Source: Bradyrhizobium jicamae (lineage in GTDB: Bacteria; Pseudomonadota; Alphaproteobacteria; Rhizobiales; Xanthobacteraceae). From it: a stretch of DNA of 64,000 nucleotides. This document shows, in pieces, positions 1-9,700 of this stretch. A program made the position numbers and the translations under genes. The notes beneath the pieces were generated by a model. It had not been told where the DNA came from, did not search any database, and was given only the letters and a program-made list of their open reading frames with translations. Position 1 is the stretch's first letter. Each line of letters starts with the position of its first letter. Location of the stretch: NCBI RefSeq assembly GCF_018130695.1, contig NZ_JAFCJX010000006.1:186001-250000 (forward strand), given 5' to 3'.

Positions 1-121
1 AGGCGCCCGAGAACAGCTTTGAATTGGAGGTGACCTGGGCGTGGATCTCCATGCCGATCACGACTTCCCAGTCGCCGGTTGCGCCTTTGATCAGTTTATG
101 GGGAGCGGCAGGTGCGTTCAT
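1..121 (-). CDS. gatB: Aspartyl/glutamyl-tRNA amidotransferase subunit B, N-terminal 40 codons (partial)
   Basis: The reverse strand from the ATG at 121 reads [20 protein letters not shown] followed by VIGMEIHAQ and NSKLFSGA, the characteristic opening of GatB. GatB is the kinase/amidotransferase subunit that converts misacylated Glu-tRNA(Gln) or Asp-tRNA(Asn) to the amidated form using ammonia channelled from GatA. Only the start is present; the gene runs off the left edge. It lies downstream of gatC and gatA on the same strand, separated from gatA by two other genes, so the gat genes here are co-oriented but not contiguous. Confidence 0.9.
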   Translation of the reverse strand, partial: MNAPAAPHKLIKGATGDWEVVIGMEIHAQVTSNSKLFSGA

Positions 122-212
122 GGCTCTCGGTATCCGCATTGATATCTGGGAGACCTTGGGCTTCGCGCAACCGCTCCTCCCAGTCAAGCCGGAGATCAGG
201 GCACCAAGTGCC

Positions 213-1601
213 TCAAAGCCCGCGCCGGAACGACTGATAGGCCTTGCTGAGCCGCAAGGCATCGCCCCCGCCCGAGATCAGGAGGTCGACCTGCTCGGCC
301 GGCAGCGAGAACCGGGTCGGGATCGCGTTCAATTCGCCGGCGCGCGCGGCGCCGAGCTGATCGAAGCTGAGCCGCTCGACGTAGAAGGTGACATCGCCGC
401 AGCTCCAGGCGCCGGAGACGCCGAGCCGGGCGCGCTCGGCCGCCGACAGGCCGCAGCGCCAGCGCTTCAGCTTGCCGTTCCAGTCTTCCGCCAGCGCCGA
501 GAAGGCCGCGTAGCTCGAGCGCACGCTGGCATCGATCGCGGTATCGGCGGCGGCCGACACCAGCTCGACGCCGTTCGGTCCCTCCAGCGTCTGCACGAAG
601 TCGCCGGAGATGCCGCGGCCGGCATCGACGACCAGGAACAGCACACGGCGCAGCTTCACCGCCTGCCGCTCGGTGAGCGGTTCATACGGACGCTGCGCCG
701 CCAGCAAGCCGATGCTGAGGCCGGACAGACCGTAATTGTCGACGAGGCCGCCATCGAGCAGCTTCACATACTTCATCGAGCCGTCGCGGTAGCGCGCCTG
801 CGCCTCCGCAAACGAGCGCAGCAGCGGCTGCGCATTCGGATCGCGCCGCACGCGATCGAGCCAGGGCGGCAGCGGAGTGTTGCAACCGCCGGGATAGGTC
901 TCCAGCACGATCGGCGCAAACGCCAGCGGCACCGCGGCGGAGGCCGCAACGGCTTCGGCAACGCGGTACGAGCGGATGTCGCTGCACAGCGCGTCGAACG
1001 CGGTCTTGCCGAACACGAACGGCGTGCGGTTGTAGATGTCGGAGGCGTTGATCCAGACCCGCGGCCGCCGGCTCTCGGGCAGCATGTCGAAGCGCGCGCC
1101 GTCGAACAAATTGCGGTCGAGCCAGTCGGTGAACTGATGGTCGTTGATGCCGCCGCCGAGCGCGCGGCCGATATTGCCTGGCGACAGCTGGGTCTTCAGC
1201 GCCTCCTCGGCATTGCGCAACAGGAAGCGCTCGCGGAAGTCATCGAGCGCGGCGCGCTTCTTCAGGCCGAAATAGGCCGCGGTGATCGATCCGCCCGACA
1301 CGCCGGAGACGAAGTCGACACGGTCGAGCAGCGACTTGCCCTGCCCAGAAGCGGCATGCGCCCGATCGAGCTCCTTCAGCACGCCGAAGGAGAACGCCGC
1401 CGCGCGCGTGCCGCCGCCGGAGAACGAGAGCGCCAGCAGCACATCATCGTCGTAAGTCGGAATGTCGCGGGATGTCGCCTCGGCCAGCGCGTCGGAAAGC
1501 GGCGCATTGCCGGGAAGATTATAGGTCGCGCATCCCGAAAGTCCCGCCGCGACCACGGCCGTCATGATGACCGACAGCCACGCCCTCAAACCCACACGCA
1601 C
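213..1601 (-). CDS. Patatin-like phospholipase, predicted lipoprotein
   Basis: 462 aa. The N-terminus is a basic, hydrophobic signal ending in a lipobox (LSGC, Cys about residue 24), so it is probably lipid-anchored. The patatin fold is shown by the oxyanion loop [11 protein letters not shown] (about residues 61-71), the nucleophile elbow GVSGGS (about 99-104) and the catalytic Asp in [11 protein letters not shown] (about 281-291). These form the Ser-Asp dyad of patatin/RssA-type lipid acyl hydrolases. The substrate cannot be told from sequence. It is inserted between gatA and gatB on the same strand. Confidence 0.88.
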   Translation of the reverse strand: MRVGLRAWLSVIMTAVVAAGLSGCATYNLPGNAPLSDALAEATSRDIPTYDDDVLLALSFSGGGTRAAAFSFGVLKELDRAHAASGQGKSLLDRVDFVSGVSGGSITAAYFGLKKRAALDDFRERFLLRNAEEALKTQLSPGNIGRALGGGINDHQFTDWLDRNLFDGARFDMLPESRRPRVWINASDIYNRTPFVFGKTAFDALCSDIRSYRVAEAVAASAAVPLAFAPIVLETYPGGCNTPLPPWLDRVRRDPNAQPLLRSFAEAQARYRDGSMKYVKLLDGGLVDNYGLSGLSIGLLAAQRPYEPLTERQAVKLRRVLFLVVDAGRGISGDFVQTLEGPNGVELVSAAADTAIDASVRSSYAAFSALAEDWNGKLKRWRCGLSAAERARLGVSGAWSCGDVTFYVERLSFDQLGAARAGELNAIPTRFSLPAEQVDLLISGGGDALRLSKAYQSFRRGL

Positions 1602-1712
1602 AACGTACTCTGCCGCTGGCCCCCGCCCCCGGTTCCCGACAAGGCTATCGCGGGCAATTCAGGCGGCGAGATGGCGGAACCATCACGGTTAATTGTCGCA
1701 GTGTTGCCGCGT

Positions 1713-1991
1713 TCACAGCAGCGCGCTGACGATCCGCTCCCACTCGGCCTCGAGCGTATCCTTTGCGACCGGCTGGCCGGCGCGGCGATACCAGTACCCG
1801 GCATTGCCGAGGTCGCCTTCGACGCGATGCAGATAGGCGTGCACCCAGGCGGAGTTCGCATCGTCCTCGTCCTGGACGATCTTGTGCGCCTGATCCCAAT
1901 CGCCCTTGGCGGCCCACCACAGCGCGCGGAGCTGTGGCGACAGCGTTGTGTCCGGCGCGGCCTCAGCGAGACTGGCGCGGAACTCCGCCAT
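1713..1991 (-). CDS. Small hypothetical protein (92 aa) downstream of gatA
   Basis: 92 aa from the ATG at 1991; a GTG at 1994 directly abuts the gatA stop. It is a soluble, acidic, Trp-rich protein (ALWWAAKGDWDQAHKIVQ, then WVHAYLHRVEGD). The helical, TPR-like composition suggests a protein-binding repeat rather than an enzyme, but no family is assigned. The tight 3-nt spacing to gatA argues for co-transcription and translational coupling. No catalytic motif or signal peptide is visible. Confidence 0.72.
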   Translation of the reverse strand: MAEFRASLAEAAPDTTLSPQLRALWWAAKGDWDQAHKIVQDEDDANSAWVHAYLHRVEGDLGNAGYWYRRAGQPVAKDTLEAEWERIVSALL

Positions 1992-1994
1992 CAC

Positions 1995-3470
1995 TCACCA
2001 CCATTTGGACGGAGTGAAGCGACCGGCCGCCTGCTCGATCACTTCGCCGAGCGAGAACAGCGTCTCCTCGTCGAACGGGCGGCCGATCAGCTGCAGGCCG
2101 AGCGGCAGGCCCTGCGCGTCCATCCCTGACGGCACCGCAATGCCCGGCAGGCCGGCCATGTTCACGGTCACCGTGAAGATGTCGTTGAGATACATCTCGA
2201 CCGGATCAGCGCCGCCCTTCTCGCCGACGCCGAACGCCGCCGACGGCGTCGCGGGGGTGAGGATCGCGTTGACGCCCTTGGCGAAGCAGTCCTCGAAGTC
2301 CTTCTTGATCAGCGTCCGCACCTTCTGCGCACGGAGATAGTAGGCATCATAATAACCTGCCGACAGCACATAGGTGCCGATCATGACGCGGCGGCGCACC
2401 TCGGCGCCAAAGCCTGCGGCACGGGTGCTCTCATACATGTCGATGATGTTCCGGCCTCCCTCGCGCAGGCCATAGCGCACGCCGTCGTAGCGCGCGAGGT
2501 TGGAGGACGCTTCCGCCGGCGCCACGATGTAATAGGCCGGCAGCGCGTATTTGGTGTGCGGCAGCGAGACCTCGACGAGTTCGGCACCGGCCGCCTTCAG
2601 CCAGTCCGCGCCGTCCTTCCAGAGTTTTTCGATCTCGGCGGGCATGCCGTCGAGCCGGTACTCCTTGGGGATGCCGATCCGCATGCCCTTCACCGACTTG
2701 CCGATCGAGGCCTCATAGTCGGGCACGGCGATGTCGACCGAGGTCGTATCCTTGGGATCATGACCGGCCATCGAGCGCATCAGGATCGCGCTATCGCGCA
2801 CCGTGCGCGCGATCGGGCCGGCCTGGTCGAGCGAGGACGCGAACGCCACGATGCCCCAGCGCGAGCAGCGGCCATAGGTCGGCTTGATGCCGACGGTCGC
2901 GGTGAACGCTGCCGGCTGGCGGATCGAGCCGCCGGTGTCGGTCGCGGTCGCGCCCATGCACAGCGAGGCGGCCACGGCTGAGGCCGAACCGCCGGACGAG
3001 CCGCCCGGCACCAGATGCGTGTTGCTGCCCTCGCGCCGCCACGGATTGACGACGGGGCCGAAGCACGAGGTCTCGTTCGACGAGCCCATCGCGAACTCGT
3101 CATTGTTGAGCTTGCCGAGCAGCACCGCACCGTCGCGCCAGAGCTGCGAGGTGATGGTCGATTCATACGGCGGCTTGAAATCGCCGAGAATCTTCGAGCA
3201 CGCCGTGGTGCGGATATCGCGGGTCGCAAACAGATCCTTGATGCCAAGCGGAATGCCGGCGAGCGGCCCGCCCTCGCCCTTGGCGATCCTGGCATCGGCC
3301 GCCTTCGCCATCTCGCGCGCGCGGTCCGGCGTCTCCAGGATGTAGGCATTGAGCAGGCGCGCAGCCTCCATCGCGGCAAGATGCGCGTCGGTCAGCTCAG
3401 TGGCGGTGAAGGACTTGCTCGCCAGGCCCGCACGGGCCTCGGCGATCGTCAGAGATGTCAAATCAGTCAT
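1995..3470 (-). CDS. gatA: Aspartyl/glutamyl-tRNA amidotransferase subunit A
   Basis: 491 aa, full length for the family. Amidase-signature enzyme: the catalytic Lys sits in [10 protein letters not shown] (about residue 78), the cis-Ser in the Gly/Ser-rich loop [14 protein letters not shown] (about 154-167) and the nucleophilic Ser in [14 protein letters not shown]. It hydrolyses glutamine and passes ammonia to GatB for transamidation of mischarged tRNA. The ATG at 3470 overlaps the stop of the upstream small gene (ATGA), indicating translational coupling. Confidence 0.97.
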   Translation of the reverse strand: MTDLTSLTIAEARAGLASKSFTATELTDAHLAAMEAARLLNAYILETPDRAREMAKAADARIAKGEGGPLAGIPLGIKDLFATRDIRTTACSKILGDFKPPYESTITSQLWRDGAVLLGKLNNDEFAMGSSNETSCFGPVVNPWRREGSNTHLVPGGSSGGSASAVAASLCMGATATDTGGSIRQPAAFTATVGIKPTYGRCSRWGIVAFASSLDQAGPIARTVRDSAILMRSMAGHDPKDTTSVDIAVPDYEASIGKSVKGMRIGIPKEYRLDGMPAEIEKLWKDGADWLKAAGAELVEVSLPHTKYALPAYYIVAPAEASSNLARYDGVRYGLREGGRNIIDMYESTRAAGFGAEVRRRVMIGTYVLSAGYYDAYYLRAQKVRTLIKKDFEDCFAKGVNAILTPATPSAAFGVGEKGGADPVEMYLNDIFTVTVNMAGLPGIAVPSGMDAQGLPLGLQLIGRPFDEETLFSLGEVIEQAAGRFTPSKWW

Positions 3471-3706
3471 TTATTGATCGGGCTGCAGAAGAACGGAGAC
3501 AGGGTCTTGTCGTTGGCGGGGTCGTCTTGCAAAGGAAACTTATTGGCCTTGTTCGCTTTGGCGCGTTCGGCATCGAGCGCTTCGAGCTGGTCGAGCACGG
3601 CATCGATCGCCTCATTGGGATCGGCAGCCTTGCCCTTCCGCTCCATCGCGTCGAGGAAGTCCATATAGGCCTTGTAGGCCTTCTCATCGTCGCAGAGCAG
3701 ACACAT
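3467..3706 (-). CDS. Small hypothetical protein between gatC and gatA
   Basis: 79 aa if started at [20 protein letters not shown]. It opens with a CxxC pair, has a charged helical middle (Asp/Glu/Lys-rich) and another Cys near the end. Its stop overlaps the gatA start by four bases, and it begins 25 bases after gatC ends, so it is embedded in the gat operon. Upstream codons are also open up to 3784, but that would run into gatC. Function unknown; the Cys pairs could bind metal. Confidence 0.7.
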   Translation of the reverse strand: MCLLCDDEKAYKAYMDFLDAMERKGKAADPNEAIDAVLDQLEALDAERAKANKANKFPLQDDPANDKTLSPFFCSPINK

Positions 3707-3731
3707 CGGACATTCGTCCCAGAATAAAGAG

Positions 3732-4019
3732 TTACTCGACGACTTTCGGCACCATGAAGAAATGGTCCGCGGTATCGGGCGCATTGGCGACGATGTCGTC
3801 GGCGATCTCGCCGTCGTTGACGACGTCGAGGCGCTTCTTCATCTCCATCGGCGTCACCGAGGTCATCGGCTCGACACCCTCGACATTGACCTCCGACAGC
3901 TGCTCGACAAAGGCCAGCATCGCATTCAGCTCGCCCTGCAGATGGGGAACCTCAGTGTCGCTGACCGCAATCCGCGCCAGATGCGCGATGCGGCGGACGG
4001 TCGTGGCGTCGACGGACAT
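3732..4019 (-). CDS. gatC: Aspartyl/glutamyl-tRNA amidotransferase subunit C
   Basis: 95 aa, normal GatC length. The ATG at 4019 gives [20 protein letters not shown], the typical start, and the end [11 protein letters not shown] is the conserved C-terminal FxVPKVVE signature. GatC is the small linker that stabilises the GatAB complex. It is the first gene of the minus-strand gat cluster. Confidence 0.96.
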   Translation of the reverse strand: MSVDATTVRRIAHLARIAVSDTEVPHLQGELNAMLAFVEQLSEVNVEGVEPMTSVTPMEMKKRLDVVNDGEIADDIVANAPDTADHFFMVPKVVE

Positions 4020-4238
4020 TATATAGGGCCTCGGGCGTGAGAATTCAGCCCGTATAGCAGACGCCGGTTTTGCACCGCAACCGCGGCCCGGCCGGTATCC
4101 GGGCCCTAAAACCGGGCCACCGCCCGGCATTTTGGGCGGCAGACCCCCGCAACGAAACCATTTTCGGCCCTCGACGCAGTCGTCCGGAAACATTGGCGGC
4201 GCTTACTCGTTGCCAATCAAAAGAATTCGGAGCGCGTC

Positions 4239-4346
4239 ATGTCCACCCTCGAAACCTCCCGCGAGCGGGAAGGCTGGGACCCTGCCATCTGGTCCATCGG
4301 CGCCGCACTCGGCGTCGCCATCGTCTATCTGGCCTGCCTCGCCTGA
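4239..4346 (+). CDS. 35-aa predicted single-pass membrane peptide
   Basis: The ATG at 4239 is preceded by GGAG at a good ribosome-binding distance. The peptide has a charged N-terminus (STLETSREREGWD) and a C-terminal hydrophobic segment (IWSIGAALGVAIVYLACLA) that would span a membrane once. It lies alone in the gap between gatC and the nitronate monooxygenase gene. No family is recognised; it is proposed from start site, composition and position only. Confidence 0.45.
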   Translation: MSTLETSREREGWDPAIWSIGAALGVAIVYLACLA

Positions 4347-4363
4347 AGCGAGCAGCAAGCCGT

Positions 4364-5443
4364 CTAGCCGCCCGCCAGCGCGCTGAAGCGCGCCAGCGCG
4401 GCGCCGGCCAGCGCCCGGGTCAGCTCCGCCGCGGGCATCTCGCGACCCATCCGTACCGCCTGCCCCGCCCACAGATTGGTGAAATCGACCTTGCCCTGCT
4501 TCTCGGCCGCGGTCTTCAGCGGTCCGAGCGCCGTTGCCGCGTGCGGGAATGACGGCGCCTCGGCCGCGATCGGTCCGATCTCACGCATCACCCGGTTGGG
4601 CACGCCACGCGCCGGCCGCCCGGTCATGACGTTGGTGATAACTGTCGTATCGTCCTTGGCCTGCGCCAGCGCGACGCGCGCGGCGGGACCAACCGTGGAC
4701 TCCGGACAGCGCAAATAGGCCGTGCCGATCTGCACGCCGGCGGCGCCCAGCGCGAACGCTGCCGCAATCCCGCGTCCATCGGCGATGCCGCCCGCCGCGA
4801 TGACCGGCACCTTCACCGCATCGACCACCTGCGGCACCAGCGCGAAGGTGCCGGGCTGTTCGGCGATCACATCGGTCAGGAACATGCCGCGATGACCGCC
4901 GGCTTCCGCGCCTTGCGCGATGATGACGTCCGCACCGTTCTCCTCCAGCCAGATCGCCTCCCGCACCGTCGTCGCCGACGACATCACGATGGCGCCTGCA
5001 GCCTTCACCCGCTGCAACAGTTTTGGCTCCGGCAGCCCGAAATGGAAGCTGACGATCTCCGGCTTCAGCTCCTCGACCACCGCACAGAACGCGGCATCGA
5101 ACGGCGCGCGGTTGGCGGCATTGATCGGCGCATCCGGATCGAGCCCGAGCTCGCGGAAGTAAGGCGCGAGCCGCTTGCGCCAGACCGCCTCGCGCGCCGG
5201 ATCGGCATCGACAGGCGTGTGGGTGAAGAAGTTCAGATTGATTGATGACTTGACGCGCTGCCGGACGACCTGGACCTGCTCGCGCGCCTTCTCCGCGGAG
5301 ATCATCGCACACGGCAGCGACGCGACGCCGCCGCCCTCTCCCACCGCAATCGCCAGCTGCGCATCCATCACGCCGGCCATCGGCGCCAGCACGATCGGGA
5401 ATTCGGACTTGAAGAGGTCGATCAATCGACGGTCAGGCCACAT
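4364..5443 (-). CDS. Nitronate monooxygenase-family flavoprotein (NPD-like)
   Basis: 359 aa TIM-barrel flavoprotein. Family marks: PIVLAPMAGVMDAQLAIAV at the N-terminus, IIAQGAEAGGHRG (about residues 174-186) and VPVIAAGGIADGRGIAAAFALGAAGVQIGT, which together bind FMN phosphate in nitronate monooxygenase / 2-nitropropane dioxygenase enzymes. These oxidise alkyl nitronates such as propionate 3-nitronate. It precedes no partner gene closely; the paralogue at 5473-6453 lies 29 bases upstream on the same strand, so the two probably form one unit. Confidence 0.87.
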   Translation of the reverse strand: MWPDRRLIDLFKSEFPIVLAPMAGVMDAQLAIAVGEGGGVASLPCAMISAEKAREQVQVVRQRVKSSINLNFFTHTPVDADPAREAVWRKRLAPYFRELGLDPDAPINAANRAPFDAAFCAVVEELKPEIVSFHFGLPEPKLLQRVKAAGAIVMSSATTVREAIWLEENGADVIIAQGAEAGGHRGMFLTDVIAEQPGTFALVPQVVDAVKVPVIAAGGIADGRGIAAAFALGAAGVQIGTAYLRCPESTVGPAARVALAQAKDDTTVITNVMTGRPARGVPNRVMREIGPIAAEAPSFPHAATALGPLKTAAEKQGKVDFTNLWAGQAVRMGREMPAAELTRALAGAALARFSALAGG

Positions 5444-5472
5444 GGTTGTTATCCTCAGAGGTTGGTACGCGC

Positions 5473-6453
5473 TTACGCCTGTGCTGCGATTGCCGAGTTG
5501 CGCCGGCCCAGCAAGATCTGATCCGCCTCGGTCACGATCCGCTCGACGATCTCCGCAGCCGGTGGAATATCATGGATCAGCCCGACCGCCTCGCCGGCGA
5601 TGACGGCGGCGACATCGAAATTGCCCGCCGCCTTCGCCGCCGCATAGTCGGCCGCGACCGCATTGACCTGTTGCAGCAGCTCGACCTCTCGCCCCATCCA
5701 GCGCCGCGCGTGATCGTTGACCAGGCAGCGTCCGGTATACGGCGCCGGCCAGACATTGTTTCGCGACAGGTCGAAGAGGATGCCACGCACCGTTTCACCG
5801 CTTTTCGCTGCGCAGATCCGCCGCTTCGCTTCCTCAGCCCCATCGGCCTCCACGCTTGCATAGAAGCGCGTGCCGAGCAGCACGCCGGATGCGCCAAGCA
5901 TCATCATCGCAGCTAACCCGCGTCCGTCGGCGATGCCGCCGGCCGCCACTACCGGAACCCGTCCGGCGGCGAGATCGACGATCGCAGGCACGATATCGAT
6001 CGTCGTGCGCGAGGCGCCGTGTCCGCCAGCCTCGGTGCCTTGCGCGATCAGGATGTCGGCGCCGGCATCGAGCGCCTGCTTCGCCATATCCTCGCTCTGC
6101 ACCTGGCAGATCAATCGCGCGCCGGCATCCCTGATCGGCGCAAACGGCGCGGGATCGCCGAACGACAGCATGATCGCGCGCGGACGCGCGGCCAGCGCGA
6201 TGTCGAGCAGATCCGCGCGCCTGGCGAGGCTCCAGGTGATGAAGCCGATGCCGAACGGCGACCTGAACGATCTGAGCTTCGCAGTTTCCTGCTCCAGCCA
6301 GCCGCGGTCGCCATAACCGCCGCCGAGAATGCCGAAGCCACCGGCGTCGCTGACCGCCATCGTCAATCGCGCACCTGCGAGCATATCCATCGGCGCCAGC
6401 AGGATCGGATGACGGATACCCAGCAGACTCGTCAGCGGTGTCGCGATCGGCAT
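5473..6453 (-). CDS. Nitronate monooxygenase-family flavoprotein (second paralogue)
   Basis: 326 aa, same fold as its neighbour: HPILLAPMDMLAGARLTMAV, LIAQGTEAGGHGASR and PVVAAGGIADGRGLAAMMMLGASGVLLGT. Sequence differs enough from the 4364-5443 copy to suggest different substrates. It starts 104 bases from the divergent LysR gene, the usual geometry for a LysR-controlled target. Confidence 0.86.
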   Translation of the reverse strand: MPIATPLTSLLGIRHPILLAPMDMLAGARLTMAVSDAGGFGILGGGYGDRGWLEQETAKLRSFRSPFGIGFITWSLARRADLLDIALAARPRAIMLSFGDPAPFAPIRDAGARLICQVQSEDMAKQALDAGADILIAQGTEAGGHGASRTTIDIVPAIVDLAAGRVPVVAAGGIADGRGLAAMMMLGASGVLLGTRFYASVEADGAEEAKRRICAAKSGETVRGILFDLSRNNVWPAPYTGRCLVNDHARRWMGREVELLQQVNAVAADYAAAKAAGNFDVAAVIAGEAVGLIHDIPPAAEIVERIVTEADQILLGRRNSAIAAQA

Positions 6454-6499
6454 GTCCTTGCCCTCCGGTTCTGGACAGCAAGCCTAGAACGAACTACCA

Positions 6500-6524
6500 T
6501 TCTCGAATAATGAATACTAGAGAA
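6500..6524. promoter_or_regulatory. Candidate LysR binding site between flavoprotein and lysR genes
   Basis: TTCTC-N15-GAGAA, a short interrupted dyad within the divergent intergenic region. LysR-type sites are usually dyads with a T-N11-A core. The arms are only 5 bp, so this is a weak call based on symmetry and position. Confidence 0.3.
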
Positions 6525-6557
6525 CGTAGCGATCTCATATAGGAAACGGAGCCGGCG

Positions 6558-7448
6558 ATGGAATTGACCGATCTCCTCACCTTCTCGACGGTCGCCCGGC
6601 TCGGCGGCATCACCCGCGCTGCCGACGAGCTCAACACCGTGCAGTCCAACGTCACCCAGCGCATCAAGGCGCTGGAGGCCGAGATCGGCACCGCGCTGTT
6701 CGAGCGCCACAGCCGCGGCATGACCCTGACCGGTGCCGGCCGCCGGCTGCTGCCCTATGCCGAGCGAATGTCCGCGCTGTCGCGCGAGGCCGTGCTCGCC
6801 GCACGCGACGATGGCGAGCCGAAGGGCCCGCTCTCGATCGGCTCGATGGAGACCACCGCCGCGGTGCGGCTGCCGACGCTGCTCGCCGAATTCCAACGCC
6901 GCTTTCCGGCTGTGCGCCTCAGCTTGCGGACCTCGCCGACCGCCGATCTCGTCAGCGCCGTGCTCGATGGTTCGCTCGATGGCGCCTTCGTCGCTGGACC
7001 GATCGAGCACGCCGAGTTGGTTGCGACCACGGCCTTCAGCGAGGAACTCGTGCTCGTCACCTCGCAGCGCTGGAGGACACTCGCTGCGCTACGCGCGGGC
7101 ATCCCGGAGTCCGGCCCGACCGCGCTGGTGTTCCGCACCGGCTGCACATACCGGCAGCGGCTGGAGCAGGTCTTCACCGAATTCGGCTGGCCCTCGGCTG
7201 CGCGCTTCGAGCTCGGCACGCTCGACGGCATGATCGGCTGCGTCGCCGCCGACATGGGCGTGACGATGCTGCCGCGCGCAGTCGTCGAACGCGATCACGT
7301 GCAGCGCAATGTCAACATCCACAAGCTGAGCCCGCAGCACGCCCGCGTGGACACGCTGTTCATCCAGCGCCGCAGCGCCCATCGATACAGTGCGCTGCAG
7401 GGCTTTGTGTCGTGCCTGGACGAGCGCGGCACATCGGCCGCGGCGTGA
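6558..7448 (+). CDS. LysR-family transcriptional regulator
   Basis: 296 aa. The N-terminal winged HTH is clear (MELTDLLTFSTVARLGGITR, then TVQSNVTQRIKALEAEIGTALFERHSRGMTLTGAG), followed by a periplasmic-binding-protein-like effector domain. GGAG-like sequence precedes the ATG. Divergent from the nitronate monooxygenase pair and the likely regulator of it; effector unknown. Confidence 0.93.
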   Translation: MELTDLLTFSTVARLGGITRAADELNTVQSNVTQRIKALEAEIGTALFERHSRGMTLTGAGRRLLPYAERMSALSREAVLAARDDGEPKGPLSIGSMETTAAVRLPTLLAEFQRRFPAVRLSLRTSPTADLVSAVLDGSLDGAFVAGPIEHAELVATTAFSEELVLVTSQRWRTLAALRAGIPESGPTALVFRTGCTYRQRLEQVFTEFGWPSAARFELGTLDGMIGCVAADMGVTMLPRAVVERDHVQRNVNIHKLSPQHARVDTLFIQRRSAHRYSALQGFVSCLDERGTSAAA

Positions 7449-7520
7449 TCTTCACCTCTCCCTTGGGAGTGTGACGCAAGTGCTTTGCTTGTGGAGTGCA
7501 CGGCGTGCTAAGCGCAGACC

Positions 7521-8003
7521 ATGCCCGCCCCCATCCTTCCCTTGATCGACGCTGCCCCGCACTGGCCCGAACGCGGCGCGCTGATCGGGCTTGATCTCGG
7601 CACCAAGACCATCGGCGTTGCCGTCTCCGATCCGGACCGCCGGCTCGCCACCGGCGTCGAGACCATCCAGCGCAAGCAGTTCAAGACCGACGCCGCGCGG
7701 CTGCTCGCCATTGCAAGCGAACGCAGTGTCGTCGGCTTCGTGCTCGGGCTGCCCATCAACATGGACGGCAGCGAAGGCCCTCGCGCGCAGTCGACCCGCG
7801 CCTTTGCTCGCAATCTCGCCAACGTCACCCCGCTTGCGATCGGACTGTGGGACGAGCGTCTGTCGACCGCCGCCGTCGAGCGCGAACTGATCGGCATGGA
7901 CGTCAGCCGCGCCCGCCGCGCCGAGGTGATCGACGAGCACGCCGCGATCTTCATCCTGCAGGGCGCGCTCGACCGGCTGGCAAAGCTGCGCGGAGACCGC
8001 TGA
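7521..8003 (+). CDS. ruvX: Putative pre-16S rRNA nuclease / Holliday junction resolvase-like (YqgF)
   Basis: 160 aa, usual length. RNase H-fold landmarks: [21 protein letters not shown] near the N-terminus (first catalytic Asp in [10 protein letters not shown]), [20 protein letters not shown], and [16 protein letters not shown] near residue 113, then [13 protein letters not shown]. YqgF is implicated in processing the 16S rRNA 5' end. The next gene begins 2 bases after its stop. Confidence 0.93.
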   Translation: MPAPILPLIDAAPHWPERGALIGLDLGTKTIGVAVSDPDRRLATGVETIQRKQFKTDAARLLAIASERSVVGFVLGLPINMDGSEGPRAQSTRAFARNLANVTPLAIGLWDERLSTAAVERELIGMDVSRARRAEVIDEHAAIFILQGALDRLAKLRGDR

Positions 8004-8005
8004 CC

Positions 8006-8932
8006 ATGGCGGTGGTGATCGCGGCGCTGCTGCCGGTGTTCCTGCTGATCGTGTTCGGTTTCATCCTGAAGCGAACGCTGATGCGGCTGGACACGCAATG
8101 GCACGGGCTGGAGCGGTTGACCTACTACGTGCTGTTCCCGGCGCTGTTGATCCAGACCCTGGTGAAGGCCGATCTGACAAAGGTGCCGGTCGCCGGCGTC
8201 GGCGGCGCTCTGTTCGTCTCGGCGCTGGCAATGTCGCTGCTCTGCCTGGCGCTGCGCCCCGCACTCGGCCGCGCCGGCGTCGACGGCCCGGCCTTCACCT
8301 CGATCTTCCAGGGCGCGACGCGCTGGCAGACCTATGTGGCGCTCTCGGTGTCGGCCAATCTCTATGGCGATACCGGACTGGCGCTGGCGTCGGTGGCGAT
8401 GGTCGCAATCATTCCGCTGGTCAACGTTTTCAGCGTCGCGGTGCTCGCCCACTACGCCGCACCGGAAAAGCAATCCGCCGGCGCCATCTCGATGACCGTG
8501 GTGAAGAACCCGCTGATCTGGGCCTGCGTCATCGGCCTCGTCGTCAACGTCGCGCATATCCCGCTGCCGAAGCTCTGGCATGACGTGGCGAATGCGCTGA
8601 GCCAGTCCTCGCTCGCGATCGGCCTGCTCGTCACCGGCGCCGGGCTGCATCTCGAAGGCATGTTCCGCCCGAGTCTGGCCGCATCCGTCGCGCTGGCACT
8701 GAAGCTGATCCTGATGCCGGCGCTCGCGGTCGCGCTCGCGCTGGTGTTCGGCTTGACCGGCTCGAACCTCGCGATCGTCACCGCCTGCGCCGCGGTGCCG
8801 GCTTCCCCGTCGGCCTATGTGCTCGCCCGCCAGATGGGCGGCGACGCTCCCCTGCTCGCTCAGATCATCACGCTGCAGACGATCCTGGCGGCGATCACGA
8901 TGCCGATCGCGATTGCGCTAATTGGACCGTAG
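8006..8932 (+). CDS. AEC-family transporter (auxin efflux carrier superfamily)
   Basis: 308 aa from the ATG two bases after the ruvX stop. About ten hydrophobic helices in two halves, starting VVIAALLPVFLLIVFGFILK, with the polar break around NLYGDTGLALASVAMV and the second half beginning KNPLIWACVIGLVV. This is the PIN/AEC permease layout (malate/malonate/auxin-type export). Substrate unknown. Tight spacing implies co-transcription with ruvX. Confidence 0.87.
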   Translation: MAVVIAALLPVFLLIVFGFILKRTLMRLDTQWHGLERLTYYVLFPALLIQTLVKADLTKVPVAGVGGALFVSALAMSLLCLALRPALGRAGVDGPAFTSIFQGATRWQTYVALSVSANLYGDTGLALASVAMVAIIPLVNVFSVAVLAHYAAPEKQSAGAISMTVVKNPLIWACVIGLVVNVAHIPLPKLWHDVANALSQSSLAIGLLVTGAGLHLEGMFRPSLAASVALALKLILMPALAVALALVFGLTGSNLAIVTACAAVPASPSAYVLARQMGGDAPLLAQIITLQTILAAITMPIAIALIGP

Positions 8933-8935
8933 CCC

Positions 8936-9658
8936 CTACAGATAAGCTCGGTCTCCAGCCTGAACCCAAAGCTGTTCGAAAGGCTTAGGCACCGACGGGA
9001 CCGAGAGCGGCGCGCTCAGCGCATCGGGGACTACGATTTCGCAACGATCTTGACCGTCGCTATAGACGAGCGTGCCCGGCGAAATCCGCACCGCGATCTT
9101 TGAACCACGTTGTTGCTCATCGGACCATCTGTCCAGAGCCGCTACGCTGTCCGCCATCACAAGCCCTTGAAACGCTTTGATCATTGGAACGAATTGCTTC
9201 GAACCGAGCGTTGCGTGCCAAATGGCCGAAGCAAGGATTGTGTACCGACCATCGTTCACGCAAGTCAGGATTTGGGTCTGATCCGTCAATTGCTGAAGCC
9301 AGCGCATGCCGCCGCTCACCCTGCGGCGGAAATTTGGGGGCCACGGCGAGAAAAGCAGGTATCCTGGCAGTTCATAGCGCATGTTGCCGCTCTTTGTTCG
9401 CCGCCATGGCCGGGGGCACTCCCGGCCGATATCGGTTGATCGAATGAAGAGTGTGCCCTTCGTTTCGCGGATGACGGGCCAGAACTTTCTCGCGGGCGAA
9501 CGACGGATCGAATCGTGAAGCTGCGCAATGGCAAGGGCTACAGGAACGGCTTTGGCCAACTCTTCGAGGGCCGTCGACAGATAGTGACTGTGCTCGCAAA
9601 TATATTGCTCCGCTAAAGTGCGGTTCAGGCGATGAAGATGCTTGCGATAGGTCCGCAT
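8936..9658 (-). CDS. Hypothetical protein, likely acquired
   Basis: 240 aa from the ATG at 9658; the frame is open to a TTG at 9697, so the start is uncertain. It has no signal peptide or membrane helices, many Arg and Trp residues (RECPRPWRRTKSG, LLFSPWPPNFRRRVSGGMRW) and a two-part look. Base composition is visibly less G+C-rich than the neighbours, and the gene sits between a transporter and a CPBP protease with no operon partner. No family recognised. Confidence 0.6.
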   Translation of the reverse strand: MRTYRKHLHRLNRTLAEQYICEHSHYLSTALEELAKAVPVALAIAQLHDSIRRSPARKFWPVIRETKGTLFIRSTDIGRECPRPWRRTKSGNMRYELPGYLLFSPWPPNFRRRVSGGMRWLQQLTDQTQILTCVNDGRYTILASAIWHATLGSKQFVPMIKAFQGLVMADSVAALDRWSDEQQRGSKIAVRISPGTLVYSDGQDRCEIVVPDALSAPLSVPSVPKPFEQLWVQAGDRAYL

Positions 9659-9700
9659 ATGCACATCGCATGCGTCTGACGTTGCGGACCCCGCCAAACC

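Noticed and set aside
24..2129. 701-codon plus-strand open frame over the patatin and gatA regions
   Set aside because: Arg/Ala/Gly-rich with no domain; it lies opposite clear patatin and gatB/gatA genes. High-G+C antisense shadow.
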